Part shown: piece by piece, positions 35,262 through 44,186 of the stretch
How positions within the stretch are numbered: position 1 is the stretch's first letter
How the letters are laid out: each line of letters opens with the position of its first letter
From: Parahalioglobus pacificus
GTDB lineage: Bacteria; Pseudomonadota; Gammaproteobacteria; Pseudomonadales; Halieaceae
Reading direction: 5' to 3'
DNA length: 64,000 bases
Assembly (NCBI RefSeq): GCF_014652275.1
Contig: NZ_BMYM01000001.1
Location: 496,001 to 560,000, forward strand
The notes under the pieces: model-generated
The model's database searches: none
What the model saw: only the letters and a program-made list of their open reading frames with translations
Told to the model about the DNA's origin: nothing
Program-made: the position numbers and the translations under genes

Positions 35262-36223
35262 AAGCGATTGCACAGGATGTGCTCCAGCATCTGAGCCGAT
35301 GGCTGAATGAGGAAAATGACCAGCCGGTCTGGTTGTGCACCATCGTGGCTACAGTGGGTTCCTCACCCCGGCCCGTGGGCGCCATGTTGGCCTGCAATCA
35401 CCGGGGGGAACAGGTCGGTTCCCTTTCGGGTGGCTGTGTGGAGGATGACCTGCTGGCGCGGCTCGAAGCAGGGACCCTATCCGCAGAGCGCCCTACGATG
35501 ATTGAGTACGGTGTGACTGCCGAAGAGAACGAACGTCTGGGTTTACCCTGCGGCGGCCGTCTTCATGTGCTGGTTGAAACCCTGTGTCACAGTGATCTCG
35601 ATTGGGTCGAAGCCGTGTTACAGGCGTTGGAGGCTCGTCGTTGCGTTCAACGACAGTGCTCTCTTGCAAACGGCCATAGCGAAGTGAGCAATGTGCAACG
35701 CTTTCATCCGCTGAGCATGGATGAGAACGCGTTGACTCAGTGCTTCGGGCCCAGCCAGCGAATGTTGCTGGTGGGAGCGGGGCAACTCTCACAGTCGCTG
35801 GCTGAACTGGCGACGGCTATGGATTATGAGGTCATTGTGACCGACCCACGTCAGCGTATGCTGGACGCCTGGGAAGGTCCCGATGTGCAGCGTCAGGCGG
35901 GAATGCCAGATGATGCGGTCAGAGCGCTGGCAGATGACGATCACAGCGTCATTATCACCCTGACGCATGACCCTCGCATTGACGATATGGCGTTGATGGA
36001 GGCGCTTGAGACGCGTGCCTGGTATGTGGGTGCCTTGGGATCGGCGCGCACAACGGAAAAACGGCTACAGCGACTGCGCCAGCTCGACGTGCCTGAGTCA
36101 GCAATCGATCGCTTGCATGCGCCGGTGGGTCTGTCTATCGGCAGTAAAACCCCGGTAGAGATCGCGGTGTCCATCATGGCGCAGGTCACACAGCTGCGTG
36201 TGGCCCGCGAGCGCAGTGAATGA
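35258..36223 (+). CDS. xdhC: XdhC/CoxI family molybdenum-cofactor insertion chaperone
   Basis: 321-residue maturation factor that binds and sulfurates the molybdenum cofactor for xanthine-dehydrogenase-family enzymes. N-terminal XdhC motifs are ATVGSSPRPVGAML, GSLSGGCVEDDLL and LPCGGRLHVLVE. The C-terminal Rossmann domain has LLVGAGQLSQSLAELA and the ALGSARTTEKRLQRL segment. The GTG start overlaps the cytochrome stop and its stop overlaps mocA, making a tight maturation pair for the hydroxylase encoded at 30475-33164. Confidence 0.92.
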   Translation: MKAIAQDVLQHLSRWLNEENDQPVWLCTIVATVGSSPRPVGAMLACNHRGEQVGSLSGGCVEDDLLARLEAGTLSAERPTMIEYGVTAEENERLGLPCGGRLHVLVETLCHSDLDWVEAVLQALEARRCVQRQCSLANGHSEVSNVQRFHPLSMDENALTQCFGPSQRMLLVGAGQLSQSLAELATAMDYEVIVTDPRQRMLDAWEGPDVQRQAGMPDDAVRALADDDHSVIITLTHDPRIDDMALMEALETRAWYVGALGSARTTEKRLQRLRQLDVPESAIDRLHAPVGLSIGSKTPVEIAVSIMAQVTQLRVARERSE

Positions 36224-36801
36224 CGGCTGGCATCCTCTTGTTGGCGGCTGGCAACAGTCGTCGTTTTGGGGATGCCGATAAGCGCGAAGCGCTATTGGCC
36301 GGAGAAACCCGCTTACTGGACGCAACGCTGAGCCGGTGCGATGCCAGCGGGCTGCCGCTTCAGGTGTGCCTCGGCGTCAATGATCAGGTATGGCTGCAAG
36401 AGCTTTCCCAACGCGGTGTGAAGGCAATGACATGCTCGAGAAGTCCTGAGGGTATGGGCGCTACCCTGTCACAGGGCGTGGCGCAGGTAAGCGACTGGCA
36501 GACCGCGCTGGTGATGCTGGCGGATATGCCGCGCATTACTCCCGAGACGTTGAGGGCGGTGGCCGAGCAGGCTGCTGTTGATCGCATTGTGGTGCCCGTT
36601 TTTAAGGGACAGCGTGGACACCCTGTGGCGTTTGGAGCCCGATTCTTCGGCCAACTGCGAACCCTGACGGGCGATGTGGGCGGGCGGCAATTACTTCGGG
36701 CCCACGCACGGGCGGTTATGGAATTGGCGGTCGAGGATGAGGGTGTGTGTCTGGATGTTGATACGCCGGCGCAGCTGGCCGCGCTGAACGCCAGGAACTA
36801 A
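36220..36801 (+). CDS. mocA: Molybdenum cofactor cytidylyltransferase-like protein (MocA/MobA type)
   Basis: 193-residue nucleotidyltransferase of the MobA/IspD fold. The nucleotide-binding loop reads LLAAGNSRRFGDADKR, and the LADMPRITPETLRAV and GQRGHPVAFG segments match MocA, which turns Mo-molybdopterin into the cytosine dinucleotide form used by xanthine-dehydrogenase-family enzymes. Overlap with xdhC fits this role better than guanylyl transfer, though MobA specificity cannot be excluded from sequence alone. It is the last gene of the block. Confidence 0.88.
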   Translation: MTAGILLLAAGNSRRFGDADKREALLAGETRLLDATLSRCDASGLPLQVCLGVNDQVWLQELSQRGVKAMTCSRSPEGMGATLSQGVAQVSDWQTALVMLADMPRITPETLRAVAEQAAVDRIVVPVFKGQRGHPVAFGARFFGQLRTLTGDVGGRQLLRAHARAVMELAVEDEGVCLDVDTPAQLAALNARN

Positions 36802-36847
36802 GCCCGGCAAAAATAGGCCCGCTGCATTCGCGGTGGGGCAATAATCC

Positions 36848-37261
36848 TCACAGCACCGTGGGCAGGTCCTGCGTCCAAACCAGGTTCAGGTCACGACTGG
36901 CGTAGCACCAACGCTCAGCGGAGCGCACAATGGTGTCTTCGTAGCGAATGCCCATATCCAGTTTTCGCTGGGTGCCATCGCGTTCGTAGATATGGCTGGC
37001 AACGCACCAGGTTTCCCCCTGGTACCTATCATCGATCCAGTCTCCAAACTGATTACCGACCAGGTGAAATGTCGCTGAATAGTCATTGAGGATGGCGAGG
37101 CTCGCGATAAATTCATCACGGGAAGCGGATCCATAGCCGGGACCCTGCAGAGTGAATTCGGGCACCAGTATTTCTTCCAGCCGTTCAAACGCTCTGTCGT
37201 CGACGAAGCGGGCGTATTGCATGGCGAGTTGCTGTGGCGCTGTGTCCCGGGTCGTATTCAT
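36848..37261 (-). CDS. NTF2-like (SnoaL-type) protein of unknown function
   Basis: 137 residues with the cone-like NTF2 fold pattern: an N-terminal helix pair (QQLAMQYARFVDDRAFERLEEILVPEFTLQGPG), SRDEFIASLAIL, then strands (ATFHLVGNQF, GETWCVASHIYERDG, RKLDMGIRYEDTIV, RWCYASRDLNLVW). Members are isomerases, dehydratases or ligand-binding proteins. No catalytic residues can be assigned. The ATG at 37261 follows GGGA; a GTG at 37330 in frame is possible. It is convergent with mocA. Confidence 0.72.
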   Translation of the reverse strand: MNTTRDTAPQQLAMQYARFVDDRAFERLEEILVPEFTLQGPGYGSASRDEFIASLAILNDYSATFHLVGNQFGDWIDDRYQGETWCVASHIYERDGTQRKLDMGIRYEDTIVRSAERWCYASRDLNLVWTQDLPTVL

Positions 37262-37377
37262 TTGTCGTTTCCCATGTGAGAAGGGGGCGTGCTTAATGCC
37301 ATCGCCCCTGATTGTGACTGATACCTGCATTGGTGGTTGGCCACAGGTGCAGCACCGGTTTGCAAAAATTGGTGCCG

Positions 37378-37911
37378 CTAGAGCTTCCGACCCAGGCGCT
37401 TCTCAACCAGCTTCTTTTCCCAGTCGGTCCATCCAATCCGGATGACCTCAAATGCAATCAGCCCCTGCACTACAAGACCCGCGCCGACGCCCAGAAATAC
37501 CCATAAAACAATGTCGGTATCGCCAAAGAACCAGCCATCAAGTGCGGCGATGGAAAAGACCAACGCAAGAATAACGAAGGCTGTCAGACCCTCATAGAAT
37601 TCCTTGACCCGTTTGGCGTAACGGATGGCTTCTCGTTCATCGTCCTTCAAGGTGGGGGTGGGTGCCGCCGGGTGATCTGCAGCCTGCGGAGTGGGGGTTT
37701 TGGGTTCTAACTCAATGTGCGTCATATCGCTGTCCTCGGGTAAGAAAGTGGAAACATCTACCTCGAATACAGACGCCAGCGCTTTGGCCGACTCTAGACT
37801 GGCACTACCGCCGCGCTCAAGGCGCTGGATGGTTCTCACGCTGAGACCAGAGAGTGTTGCCAACTGATCTTGCGACCAGCCCTGTTGCAGTCTGAGTTTT
37901 CGGACGATCAC
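37378..37911 (-). CDS. XRE-family HTH regulator with C-terminal 2TM domain
   Basis: 177 residues. The N-terminal helix-turn-helix reads VRKLRLQQGWSQDQLATLSGLSVRTIQRLERGGSASLESAKALASVFEV. A proline/threonine-rich linker follows, then a C-terminal 2TM domain (YAKRVKEFYEGLTAFVILALVFSIAALDGWFF and IVLWVFLGVGAGLVVQGLIAFEVI) ending with a WEKKLVEKRLGR tail. It is thus a membrane-tethered regulator with an unknown signal. The GTG at 37911 is chosen because AGGAG lies seven bases upstream and the family begins there; the frame extends to 37995 without family content. Confidence 0.82.
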   Translation of the reverse strand: MIVRKLRLQQGWSQDQLATLSGLSVRTIQRLERGGSASLESAKALASVFEVDVSTFLPEDSDMTHIELEPKTPTPQAADHPAAPTPTLKDDEREAIRYAKRVKEFYEGLTAFVILALVFSIAALDGWFFGDTDIVLWVFLGVGAGLVVQGLIAFEVIRIGWTDWEKKLVEKRLGRKL

Positions 37912-38167
37912 CGGCTTGCTCCTGTTCGAGGTCGGGCCAGCATGGCGAGTGCTGCGGATAGCTGCCACGACAGCGGCCTGACGTCCACCTGACATTGACC
38001 TGACACGTCAGGCAAACAGCATAACAATCAACGGGTTAGAGTGGCCAGAGGAAAACGACTTGAGGGGTTGATCCATCGAGACCAACGGCTGGGAGAGCTA
38101 AGGGTTTACAGTGAGGGGGGTGGTTGGCGCCGGTAAGTTCAGGCGCCAACCTGTCAGCATCACCGCG

Positions 38168-38689
38168 TTAGAACTGCGGCAACAGCACGCTGTCGATGAT
38201 CCAGACCAAACCATTGTCAGTGCGAACGCCGGTGCAAGAGACTTCAGACTGGTTCACGCGAACGCGACCGTTGTTGAAATCAAAATACACGTTGGCACCC
38301 TGGAGCGTGGGGCGCTCTACCGCGGTGAAGTGGAAACGAGGATCACGCAGTCCAGGTGACACGTGGTAGGTCAGTACGCTGGTCAGCAAATCGACATCAC
38401 CGCCGATCGCATTGAGCACTGGCTCTGGAATGGCAGCGAATGCATCGTTAGTGGGCGCGTAGACGGTGATGTCCTCAGCAGTAGCCAGTGTCTCAGCCAA
38501 GCCAGCCGCCGTTACCAAGTCAACCAGTGTGCTCAGGGCCGGGGTAGCAACCGCTGCATCAACGATAGTGCCGTCGAATGTCACGGGTGCAGCCTGCAGG
38601 CAGGCAGCGAAGCCGTTAGCTTGCGCCTGTGTGCCAACAGTGGCGCTCGCGGCCATAACCAGTGCGGCAGAAAGTGATTTGAGTTTCAT
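38168..38689 (-). CDS. Exported fasciclin (FAS1)-domain protein
   Basis: 173 residues with a signal peptide (MKLKSLSAALVMAASATVGTQAQA) and one FAS1 domain. H1 is seen as VTAAGLAETLATAEDITVYAPTNDAFAAIP and the YH motif as LTSVLTYHVSPG; the end ITVxNxxVxxx-like segment reads VNQSEVSCTGVRTDNGLVWIIDSVLLP. FAS1 proteins are secreted or surface adhesins. Two cysteines flank the domain and may pair. The ATG at 38689 is preferred over one six codons upstream because the signal begins there. An inverted repeat ACGAAA/TTTCGT lies 71 bases upstream (38760-38776). Confidence 0.88.
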   Translation of the reverse strand: MKLKSLSAALVMAASATVGTQAQANGFAACLQAAPVTFDGTIVDAAVATPALSTLVDLVTAAGLAETLATAEDITVYAPTNDAFAAIPEPVLNAIGGDVDLLTSVLTYHVSPGLRDPRFHFTAVERPTLQGANVYFDFNNGRVRVNQSEVSCTGVRTDNGLVWIIDSVLLPQF

Positions 38690-39034
38690 GTGTTTTGCTC
38701 CATGCAAGTAGGGGTAAGCAACCGGTCCCAGGGGGGCGGGCGTGGGTTGTATGAAAACTACGAAACGTTCTTTCGTGTGGATTCAGCACGCTCTGATTTG
38801 GCGCGTGCACAATAACTGCATTGAAAACAGTGGCTTATGTGGCTGCTCTAAGTGCAGGTCGAAAAATGACCAATGCCTGTCCATATTTAGGCGGAGGAAA
38901 ACCAGGACTCTTTTCGGCGATACTGTGAAATATAACCCAGCAGAGGTAGTCCGCAGTGCCGGTCACTGCCGTAACCTTTGCAGGAGTAACTGGAGGGGTG
39001 CCCCCGGGCAGGCTTTGCTTAAGGAACGATGGCG
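38690..39034. other. Divergent intergenic region between the fasciclin and malonyl-CoA decarboxylase genes
   Basis: About 340 bases. It holds a 6-bp inverted repeat, ACGAAA-CGTTC-TTTCGT (38760-38776), nearest the fasciclin gene, and AAGGA (39021-39025) serving the decarboxylase. No RNA gene or credible short coding region is seen. Confidence 0.5.
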
Positions 39035-40375
39035 ATGGCAGTAGAACAGAAACAGGATCTGGAGAGTCAGGAAGGCAGTACGATGAGTGTGTTTGAGCGC
39101 ACCTTCCACAGTGTGCTTGATGCGGGCCGGGAGATCCTGGCGCGCCGTCGTGCGGTCGCCGCTCCCGAGACATCCATTGACGCCCTTGTAGACAGCTGTG
39201 CAGCATTACTTGAGCACCGCGGTGAGGCCTCTGGTCTCGCGCTGGCCAGTGAGATTACCGCGGCGTATCAGAATCTCCCCGAATCCGACCGGCTGACTTT
39301 TTTCCAACAGCTTCTCACGCGCTTCGGCGTCAAGCGCGACGACGTACTCGATGTCGTAGAGCAATACCGCGGTGATGATGACTTCGAGCACCTGGCCGCC
39401 ATTGCCCGTGCGGTAGAGGCGCCCCGGGTGAAGCTGTTCCGTCGCATCAACATGGCCCCAGAGGGCACGGCCACACTGGTGGCGATGCGTGGTCATCTGC
39501 TAAAACTGCTGCGTTCTAATCCCGAGCTGCGCGCCGTCGATGCAGACCTCAAGCACCTGTTCGTCTCCTGGTTTAACAAGGGCTTTTTGGAGTTGCGGCA
39601 GATCAGCTGGGACTCGCCTGCCGCAGTACTCGAGAAGATCATCGATTACGAAGCCGTCCATGAAATCAATGGCTGGTCTGATCTGCGGAGCCGGCTCAGC
39701 AGCGACCGCCGCTGCTTTGCCTTCTTCCACCCTGCGTTGGTGGATGATCCACTGGTGTTTGTAGAGATAGCGCTGACCGAAGACGTGCCCGGCGCGATAC
39801 AACCCCTGCTGCGCCAGGATCGCGATACCAATAGTCAGGATCGCCCGTCGACGGTGGTGTTCTATTCCATCAGCAATTGCCACCCGGGTCTGGCCGGCGT
39901 CTCCTTCGGTAACTTCCTGATCAAGAACGTGGTCGAGGAGTTGCAGCGGGAAATGCCCTGGCTGAAGACTTTCGTCACTCTGTCGCCCGTACCCGGCTAT
40001 CGCAAGTGGTTGTTAAAGGCTGACCTCAGTGAGTGGATCGATGCTTCGCTTGAGGGTGCCGTGAAAGAGCCCGCGGGCGCGGTGATGCGCTCTGAGGTGT
40101 ACGACGCGCACCTGAAGTTGTGTGCGCACTACCTGTTGAACGAAAAATCCGGAGACGCACCGCGTGATCCGGTAGCGCGTTTCCATTTGGGCAATGGGGC
40201 TCGCCTGCACCGCATTCATGGCGGGGCCGATCTCTCGCCCAAAGGCCGAGAGCAGTCAGCCGGCATCATGGTGAATTATCTGTACGACCTCTCGAAGATC
40301 GAAGTAAATCACGAGGCATTCTTCGATCAGGGCAAGATCGTTGCCTCGCGCGGCGTGCAGAAAATGGTCGGTTAG
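39035..40375 (+). CDS. Malonyl-CoA decarboxylase
   Basis: Cytoplasmic enzyme converting malonyl-CoA to acetyl-CoA and CO2. The 446-residue product has the helical N-terminal domain and the catalytic acetyltransferase-like C-terminal domain, with VVFYSISNCHPGLAGVSFGNFLIKNVVEEL, FVTLSPVPGYRKWL and the final FHLGNGARLHRIHGGADLSPKG containing the catalytic His region. ATG at 39035 is nine bases after AAGGA, better than the ATG at 39029. It is convergent with the hydrolase gene; their stop codons are 14 bases apart in a small hairpin. Confidence 0.93.
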   Translation: MAVEQKQDLESQEGSTMSVFERTFHSVLDAGREILARRRAVAAPETSIDALVDSCAALLEHRGEASGLALASEITAAYQNLPESDRLTFFQQLLTRFGVKRDDVLDVVEQYRGDDDFEHLAAIARAVEAPRVKLFRRINMAPEGTATLVAMRGHLLKLLRSNPELRAVDADLKHLFVSWFNKGFLELRQISWDSPAAVLEKIIDYEAVHEINGWSDLRSRLSSDRRCFAFFHPALVDDPLVFVEIALTEDVPGAIQPLLRQDRDTNSQDRPSTVVFYSISNCHPGLAGVSFGNFLIKNVVEELQREMPWLKTFVTLSPVPGYRKWLLKADLSEWIDASLEGAVKEPAGAVMRSEVYDAHLKLCAHYLLNEKSGDAPRDPVARFHLGNGARLHRIHGGADLSPKGREQSAGIMVNYLYDLSKIEVNHEAFFDQGKIVASRGVQKMVG

Positions 40376-40392
40376 ACGTCGGGCTGCGTCTA
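40373..40392. repeat. Small hairpin across two convergent stop codons
   Basis: TAGACG and CGTCTA arms (6 bp) around an 8-base loop. The left arm begins with the TAG stop of the decarboxylase and the right arm ends with the reverse-strand TAG stop of the hydrolase. A weak bidirectional end structure without T-runs. Confidence 0.35.
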
Positions 40393-41265
40393 GCGCTCAC
40401 TGCCCAGAATCAGGGCGTTGGATATTCCCGGCGCCTCATACATGGTCCAGTGCCCGACGCCGTCAAGCACATGGAAATCACAGCCGCCGGGTGCGTCACT
40501 GAACAGCACTCGACGTTTTTCCAGGGCGTCGCGCCCGCCTGCAGTTGCATCCTCGCTTCCCCATATGGCGCATATGGGTACTGCCACTTGCTCCAAAGTC
40601 ACAAGCAGGTCATCGGTACCGGCCAATCCGCGACTGCGAAACCGGTGTTTCGCTAGATTTTCTGAGTGAATACGAATGGCATTGATGTCGATCTTGTGAG
40701 GGTCGGCGATCATTAGGCGGGCCAGATTTTCCCGGTGAGTCACTGCTGCCTCGTCAAAGGGCGTGCCGGGCGCTGGCAGCGGCAGCAAATCTACCTGATG
40801 ATGCAGGGCCCCGCAGCCGGCCGCGCCTATCACCGTTAGACGCTGGCATTGATGCCGGCAAGCAGCGGCCAGGCGCGCGCCTATCATGGCGCCAAACGAA
40901 AAAGCAGCAATCTCAAACGTACCCTCGGACAGACCAACACCGGCGAGCGAATGACGTAACAGGGTGGTGAAGTGTTCCAGTGTCTGGGGCTGTGGCATAT
41001 CGCCGGATTCACCCAGACCGGGGAGATCTACCGTCCACACCTCCCGGCTCACACTCAGCGAAAGCAGGTTTTCCGCCCAGTGGGTCCAGCTGCCGAAGCC
41101 GCCGTGGATGAGAATCAGGGGTGGTGCCTCGGGGTTGGCTGGCGTCGGGACGGCGGCATCAGCACCTGACCACTGCCGCCAGGCAATACTGGTGGTCTCT
41201 ACCGCCACCACATGCAGGCGGGAGCGTTCGGCCAGCTCCCTCAGATAAAGCTGTGATGGGCTCAT
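40390..41265 (-). CDS. Alpha/beta-fold hydrolase in the valine/branched-acyl operon
   Basis: 291 residues. The alpha/beta hydrolase pattern is clear: LILIHGGFGSWTHW (oxyanion loop), TVDLPGLGESG, a nucleophile-elbow position in IAAFSFGAMIG (S in FSFG), VPICAIWGSEDATAG, and the end His in LDGVGHWTMYEAP. The substrate is unknown; ester or thioester hydrolysis is likely. Its ATG overlaps the stop of mmsB (ATGA), so it belongs to that operon and ends it. Confidence 0.82.
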   Translation of the reverse strand: MSPSQLYLRELAERSRLHVVAVETTSIAWRQWSGADAAVPTPANPEAPPLILIHGGFGSWTHWAENLLSLSVSREVWTVDLPGLGESGDMPQPQTLEHFTTLLRHSLAGVGLSEGTFEIAAFSFGAMIGARLAAACRHQCQRLTVIGAAGCGALHHQVDLLPLPAPGTPFDEAAVTHRENLARLMIADPHKIDINAIRIHSENLAKHRFRSRGLAGTDDLLVTLEQVAVPICAIWGSEDATAGGRDALEKRRVLFSDAPGGCDFHVLDGVGHWTMYEAPGISNALILGSER

Positions 41266-42152
41266 GCGGGTTTACGCAGTCGTTCGAGCGCACTGGAGAA
41301 ATCGCGGCTGCCATTGCCCGCCGCCTGGTGTCCTTCGTACAGCGATTGAGCCAATTGCCCCAGAGCATTATCTACCCCGGCATCCTTTGCAATGTCCATG
41401 GCAAGTCCCAGGTCCTTGACCATCAGGTCAACCATGAACCCGGGTTGGTAATCATTGCTGGCGGGCGCGTTCTCCATCACCCCGGGGTACGGGTTGTATA
41501 CCTCCAGCGACCAATTGCGGCCAGAGCTTGCCAGCATGATCTCCGATAGTACGGCAGGATCCAGGCCGTTGCGCGCACCCATCTCCAGCGCCTCACAGGT
41601 GCCCAGCATATGAATCGCGAGCAGCATATTGTTGCAGCCCTTTGCGACCTGACCCGCGCCGTGGGGGCCGGCATGAAAGATATTCTTGCCCATGGCTGAC
41701 AGCAATTCGCGCGCTTTCAGGAAGGTCTCTTCGCTACCGCCGCACATGAAGGTCAGGGTGCCGGCTGCCGCCGCTGCAACGCCACCGGATACTGGCGCGT
41801 CCATGAAGCCGATGCCCATTGCCTCTGCAGCGGCACCGACCTCTCTGGAGGTGGCTGCATCGATAGTGCTGCAGTCCAGCACAGTAACGTCACTGTTCAG
41901 TTGCGCGAGCAAGCCAGATTCGCCCAGGTAGGTCCCGGCCACATGCTTCCCCGCGGGTAGCATTGAGACCACATACTCGACGCCGTCAGTCGCTGCCGCC
42001 GCCGACGCGGCCACACTTGCGCCCGCGGCTTCCAGCGCCTCACAGGCCTCGGTAGACAAATCGAAGACGCAGACGGAGTGTCCCGCGGCCAGCAGGTTTT
42101 TAGCCATCGGGCCGCCCATGTTGCCTAAGCCGATAAACGCAACTGAAGCCAT
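41262..42152 (-). CDS. mmsB: 3-hydroxyisobutyrate dehydrogenase
   Basis: NAD-dependent oxidation of 3-hydroxyisobutyrate to methylmalonate semialdehyde in valine degradation. The 296-residue product has the N-terminal dinucleotide-binding GLGNMGGPMAKNLLAAGHSVCVFDL, the substrate motif FMDAPVSGGVAAAAAGTLTFMCGG and the catalytic Lys in GAGQVAKGCNNMLLAIHM. Family and length are standard. It is separated by 133 bases from the upstream HIBCH gene and overlaps the downstream hydrolase. Confidence 0.93.
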   Translation of the reverse strand: MASVAFIGLGNMGGPMAKNLLAAGHSVCVFDLSTEACEALEAAGASVAASAAAATDGVEYVVSMLPAGKHVAGTYLGESGLLAQLNSDVTVLDCSTIDAATSREVGAAAEAMGIGFMDAPVSGGVAAAAAGTLTFMCGGSEETFLKARELLSAMGKNIFHAGPHGAGQVAKGCNNMLLAIHMLGTCEALEMGARNGLDPAVLSEIMLASSGRNWSLEVYNPYPGVMENAPASNDYQPGFMVDLMVKDLGLAMDIAKDAGVDNALGQLAQSLYEGHQAAGNGSRDFSSALERLRKPA

Positions 42153-42285
42153 AATGCTTGTCTCTTTTTCTTTTTCTGGTTCATGTGGTGGCAGGGAGTG
42201 TACCCCGAAGGGCGGGGGTTCTGGCAGCCGTTCCGGCAGCGGCGCAGCACTATCTCCCTGGGTAACGCTGCAGTGCGCCAGCCGT

Positions 42286-43398
42286 TTAGCTGAGATCCGC
42301 CAGTGGATTGCTGTCCCAGGGGCTGGTGAAGAACCCCGCCAGCAGGTCCTCCGGAACGTCTCGAGATGCAGCGAATGTCCAGGCGGGATTCCTGTCCTTG
42401 TCGATCAACAGGGCACGAACGCCTTCAGCGAATTCGGGGTAGCGCACCACGTTGGTGGCCAGTTGAACTTCCGCCTGAAACACTTCGCGCAGCGACGCAT
42501 GCCGGGTTTCCCAAAGCTGCCTGGCAATCCACAGCGCCGCCAGTTTCGAACCTTGCGCCAGACTATCGCGCGCGCGTGATAGCCAGCTGTCGTCGGTATC
42601 CAATGCCGTTATCTGATCGATGACATCGTGAATACTATCGCCGTCGCATAATTGGTTGATTACCGCCATGTGAGGTTCAACCTGGCCTTCAGGTTTGTCG
42701 CTTTCGCTGGCGGCGGCGAAGGGGCGCAACGCCGCATTCACAAGGCCGTGGTTGGTGTCGGCCTCGTTGCTGTATGTCGTGGATAGCAGGGCGTCCAGGA
42801 CGGCCGCCTTGTGCTCGTTGGCAATAAAACGGTCTGCAATGCCGGTATAAAGTGCGTCACTGGCATTGATAGAGGCCCCTGTAAGTGCCAGAAACAAACC
42901 TGCTTCACCGGGCATGTGGTTCAGGAACCAGCTGCCGCCAACATCAGGAAACAGGGCGATGGTGACTTCGGGCATTGCTATGCGCGTACGTTCGGTGACG
43001 ATGCGGTGAGAGCAGCCGGCCATAACGCCGAGTCCGCCGCCCATAACGATGCCGTGGCCCCAGCAGATTATGGGCTTGGGATACGTATGCAGCGTGTAGT
43101 TCATGCGGTATTCGCGTGCGAAGAACACTTCTGCGTAATCGCAGGGGCCGCCGGGCGTTGCTACGGCGGATGCGTGCAGAGCCTGCACATCACCGCCCGC
43201 GCAGAAGGCCTTTTCACCTGCCGCATCGATAAATACTGCGCGAATATCATCGTCGACCAGCCAGCTGTCTAATTGCTGCTGCAGCAGGTCTACCATTTCC
43301 AGCGTGAGTGAATTAAGCGTGGCTTCAACACTCAGCGTCGCGCGCCCGACTTTACCGGCACCAGCCGTCAGCTCTTCAAATAATACAAGTGCACTCAT
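42286..43398 (-). CDS. 3-hydroxyisobutyryl-CoA hydrolase (enoyl-CoA hydratase family)
   Basis: Releases free 3-hydroxyisobutyrate from its CoA ester in valine degradation. At 370 residues it is longer than a hydratase and matches HIBCH length. Crotonase-fold blocks seen are FCAGGDVQALH, HTYPKPIICWGHGIVMGGGLGVMAGCSHRIVTERTRIAMPEV and LFPDVGGSWFLNHMPGEAGLFLALTG. The last of these (FPDVGGSW) is characteristic of HIBCH. The ATG at 43398 shares its A with the stop of the upstream hydratase gene, so the two are translationally coupled. Confidence 0.92.
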   Translation of the reverse strand: MSALVLFEELTAGAGKVGRATLSVEATLNSLTLEMVDLLQQQLDSWLVDDDIRAVFIDAAGEKAFCAGGDVQALHASAVATPGGPCDYAEVFFAREYRMNYTLHTYPKPIICWGHGIVMGGGLGVMAGCSHRIVTERTRIAMPEVTIALFPDVGGSWFLNHMPGEAGLFLALTGASINASDALYTGIADRFIANEHKAAVLDALLSTTYSNEADTNHGLVNAALRPFAAASESDKPEGQVEPHMAVINQLCDGDSIHDVIDQITALDTDDSWLSRARDSLAQGSKLAALWIARQLWETRHASLREVFQAEVQLATNVVRYPEFAEGVRALLIDKDRNPAWTFAASRDVPEDLLAGFFTSPWDSNPLADLS

Positions 43399-44186
43399 TA
43401 ACGGTTCTTCCACTCTGGGGCGCGTTTCTCCAGGAAGGCATTAACCCCCTCGGCCTGGTCTTCGGTCGCAAATAGTTCTACAAACTTATCGCGCTCCGCC
43501 GGCAGCGCGGCGCCGATCGCTGTGTCGCGCGCGGCGTGGATCAACTGCTTCGAGTAGGCGACGGAAATGGGGCTCTGCAGCGCTGCCTGCTCGGCCAGTG
43601 CCAGGGCTCGCGTCAGCGATTCGCCATTGGCGACCACTTCTTCCACCAGACCAATGCGCTCGGCGGTTTCCGCTTTGACGCGTTCCCCGCAGAGAATCAT
43701 TTTCTTTGCCCAGCCTTCGCCCACCAGCCATGACAGGCGTTGGGTGCCGCCTGCGCAGGGCAGAAGACCAACCTTTGCTTCCGGCAATGCCATCTGCGCC
43801 TGATGCTCTGCCACACGCAGGTCACAGGCCAGCGCCACCTCCAGGCCACCACCCATGGCGAAGCCGTTGATGGCGGCAATCGAGACTCCGCGGAAATCCG
43901 CCAGAGCTTCAAACGCGGCGCCAAAAGCATCGGCCATTTCACGCGCAGTGTCCGGGTTGCCGTCGGCAAATAGTTTGAGATCGGCGCCGGCAGAGAAGAA
44001 CTTGTCGCCAGCACCGGTTAGCACTAGGGCGAAAACAGAGCGGTCGGCATTCAGTGCCTCAACGACCGTGCGCAGGCCAGGGAGGCTTTCGGTGTCCCAA
44101 GTGTTAGCTGCGGGGTTGTCGATAGTGATCAGGGCGGTGTGCCCGGTGATCTCGACCTTCAGTTTGTCCGAGGGACTGATGCTCAT
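43398..44186 (-). CDS. Enoyl-CoA hydratase/isomerase (methacrylyl-CoA hydratase role by context)
   Basis: 262-residue crotonase. It shows the oxyanion-hole segments FFSAGADLKLF and IAAINGFAMGGGLEVALACDLRVA, and QMALPEAKVGLLPCAGGTQRLSWLVGEGWAKKMIL carrying the catalytic Glu region. By its place between the acyl-CoA dehydrogenase and HIBCH genes it should hydrate methacrylyl-CoA in valine breakdown; in-vitro specificity could be broader. It overlaps the dehydrogenase gene at ATGA and the HIBCH gene at TAATG. Confidence 0.9.
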   Translation of the reverse strand: MSISPSDKLKVEITGHTALITIDNPAANTWDTESLPGLRTVVEALNADRSVFALVLTGAGDKFFSAGADLKLFADGNPDTAREMADAFGAAFEALADFRGVSIAAINGFAMGGGLEVALACDLRVAEHQAQMALPEAKVGLLPCAGGTQRLSWLVGEGWAKKMILCGERVKAETAERIGLVEEVVANGESLTRALALAEQAALQSPISVAYSKQLIHAARDTAIGAALPAERDKFVELFATEDQAEGVNAFLEKRAPEWKNR

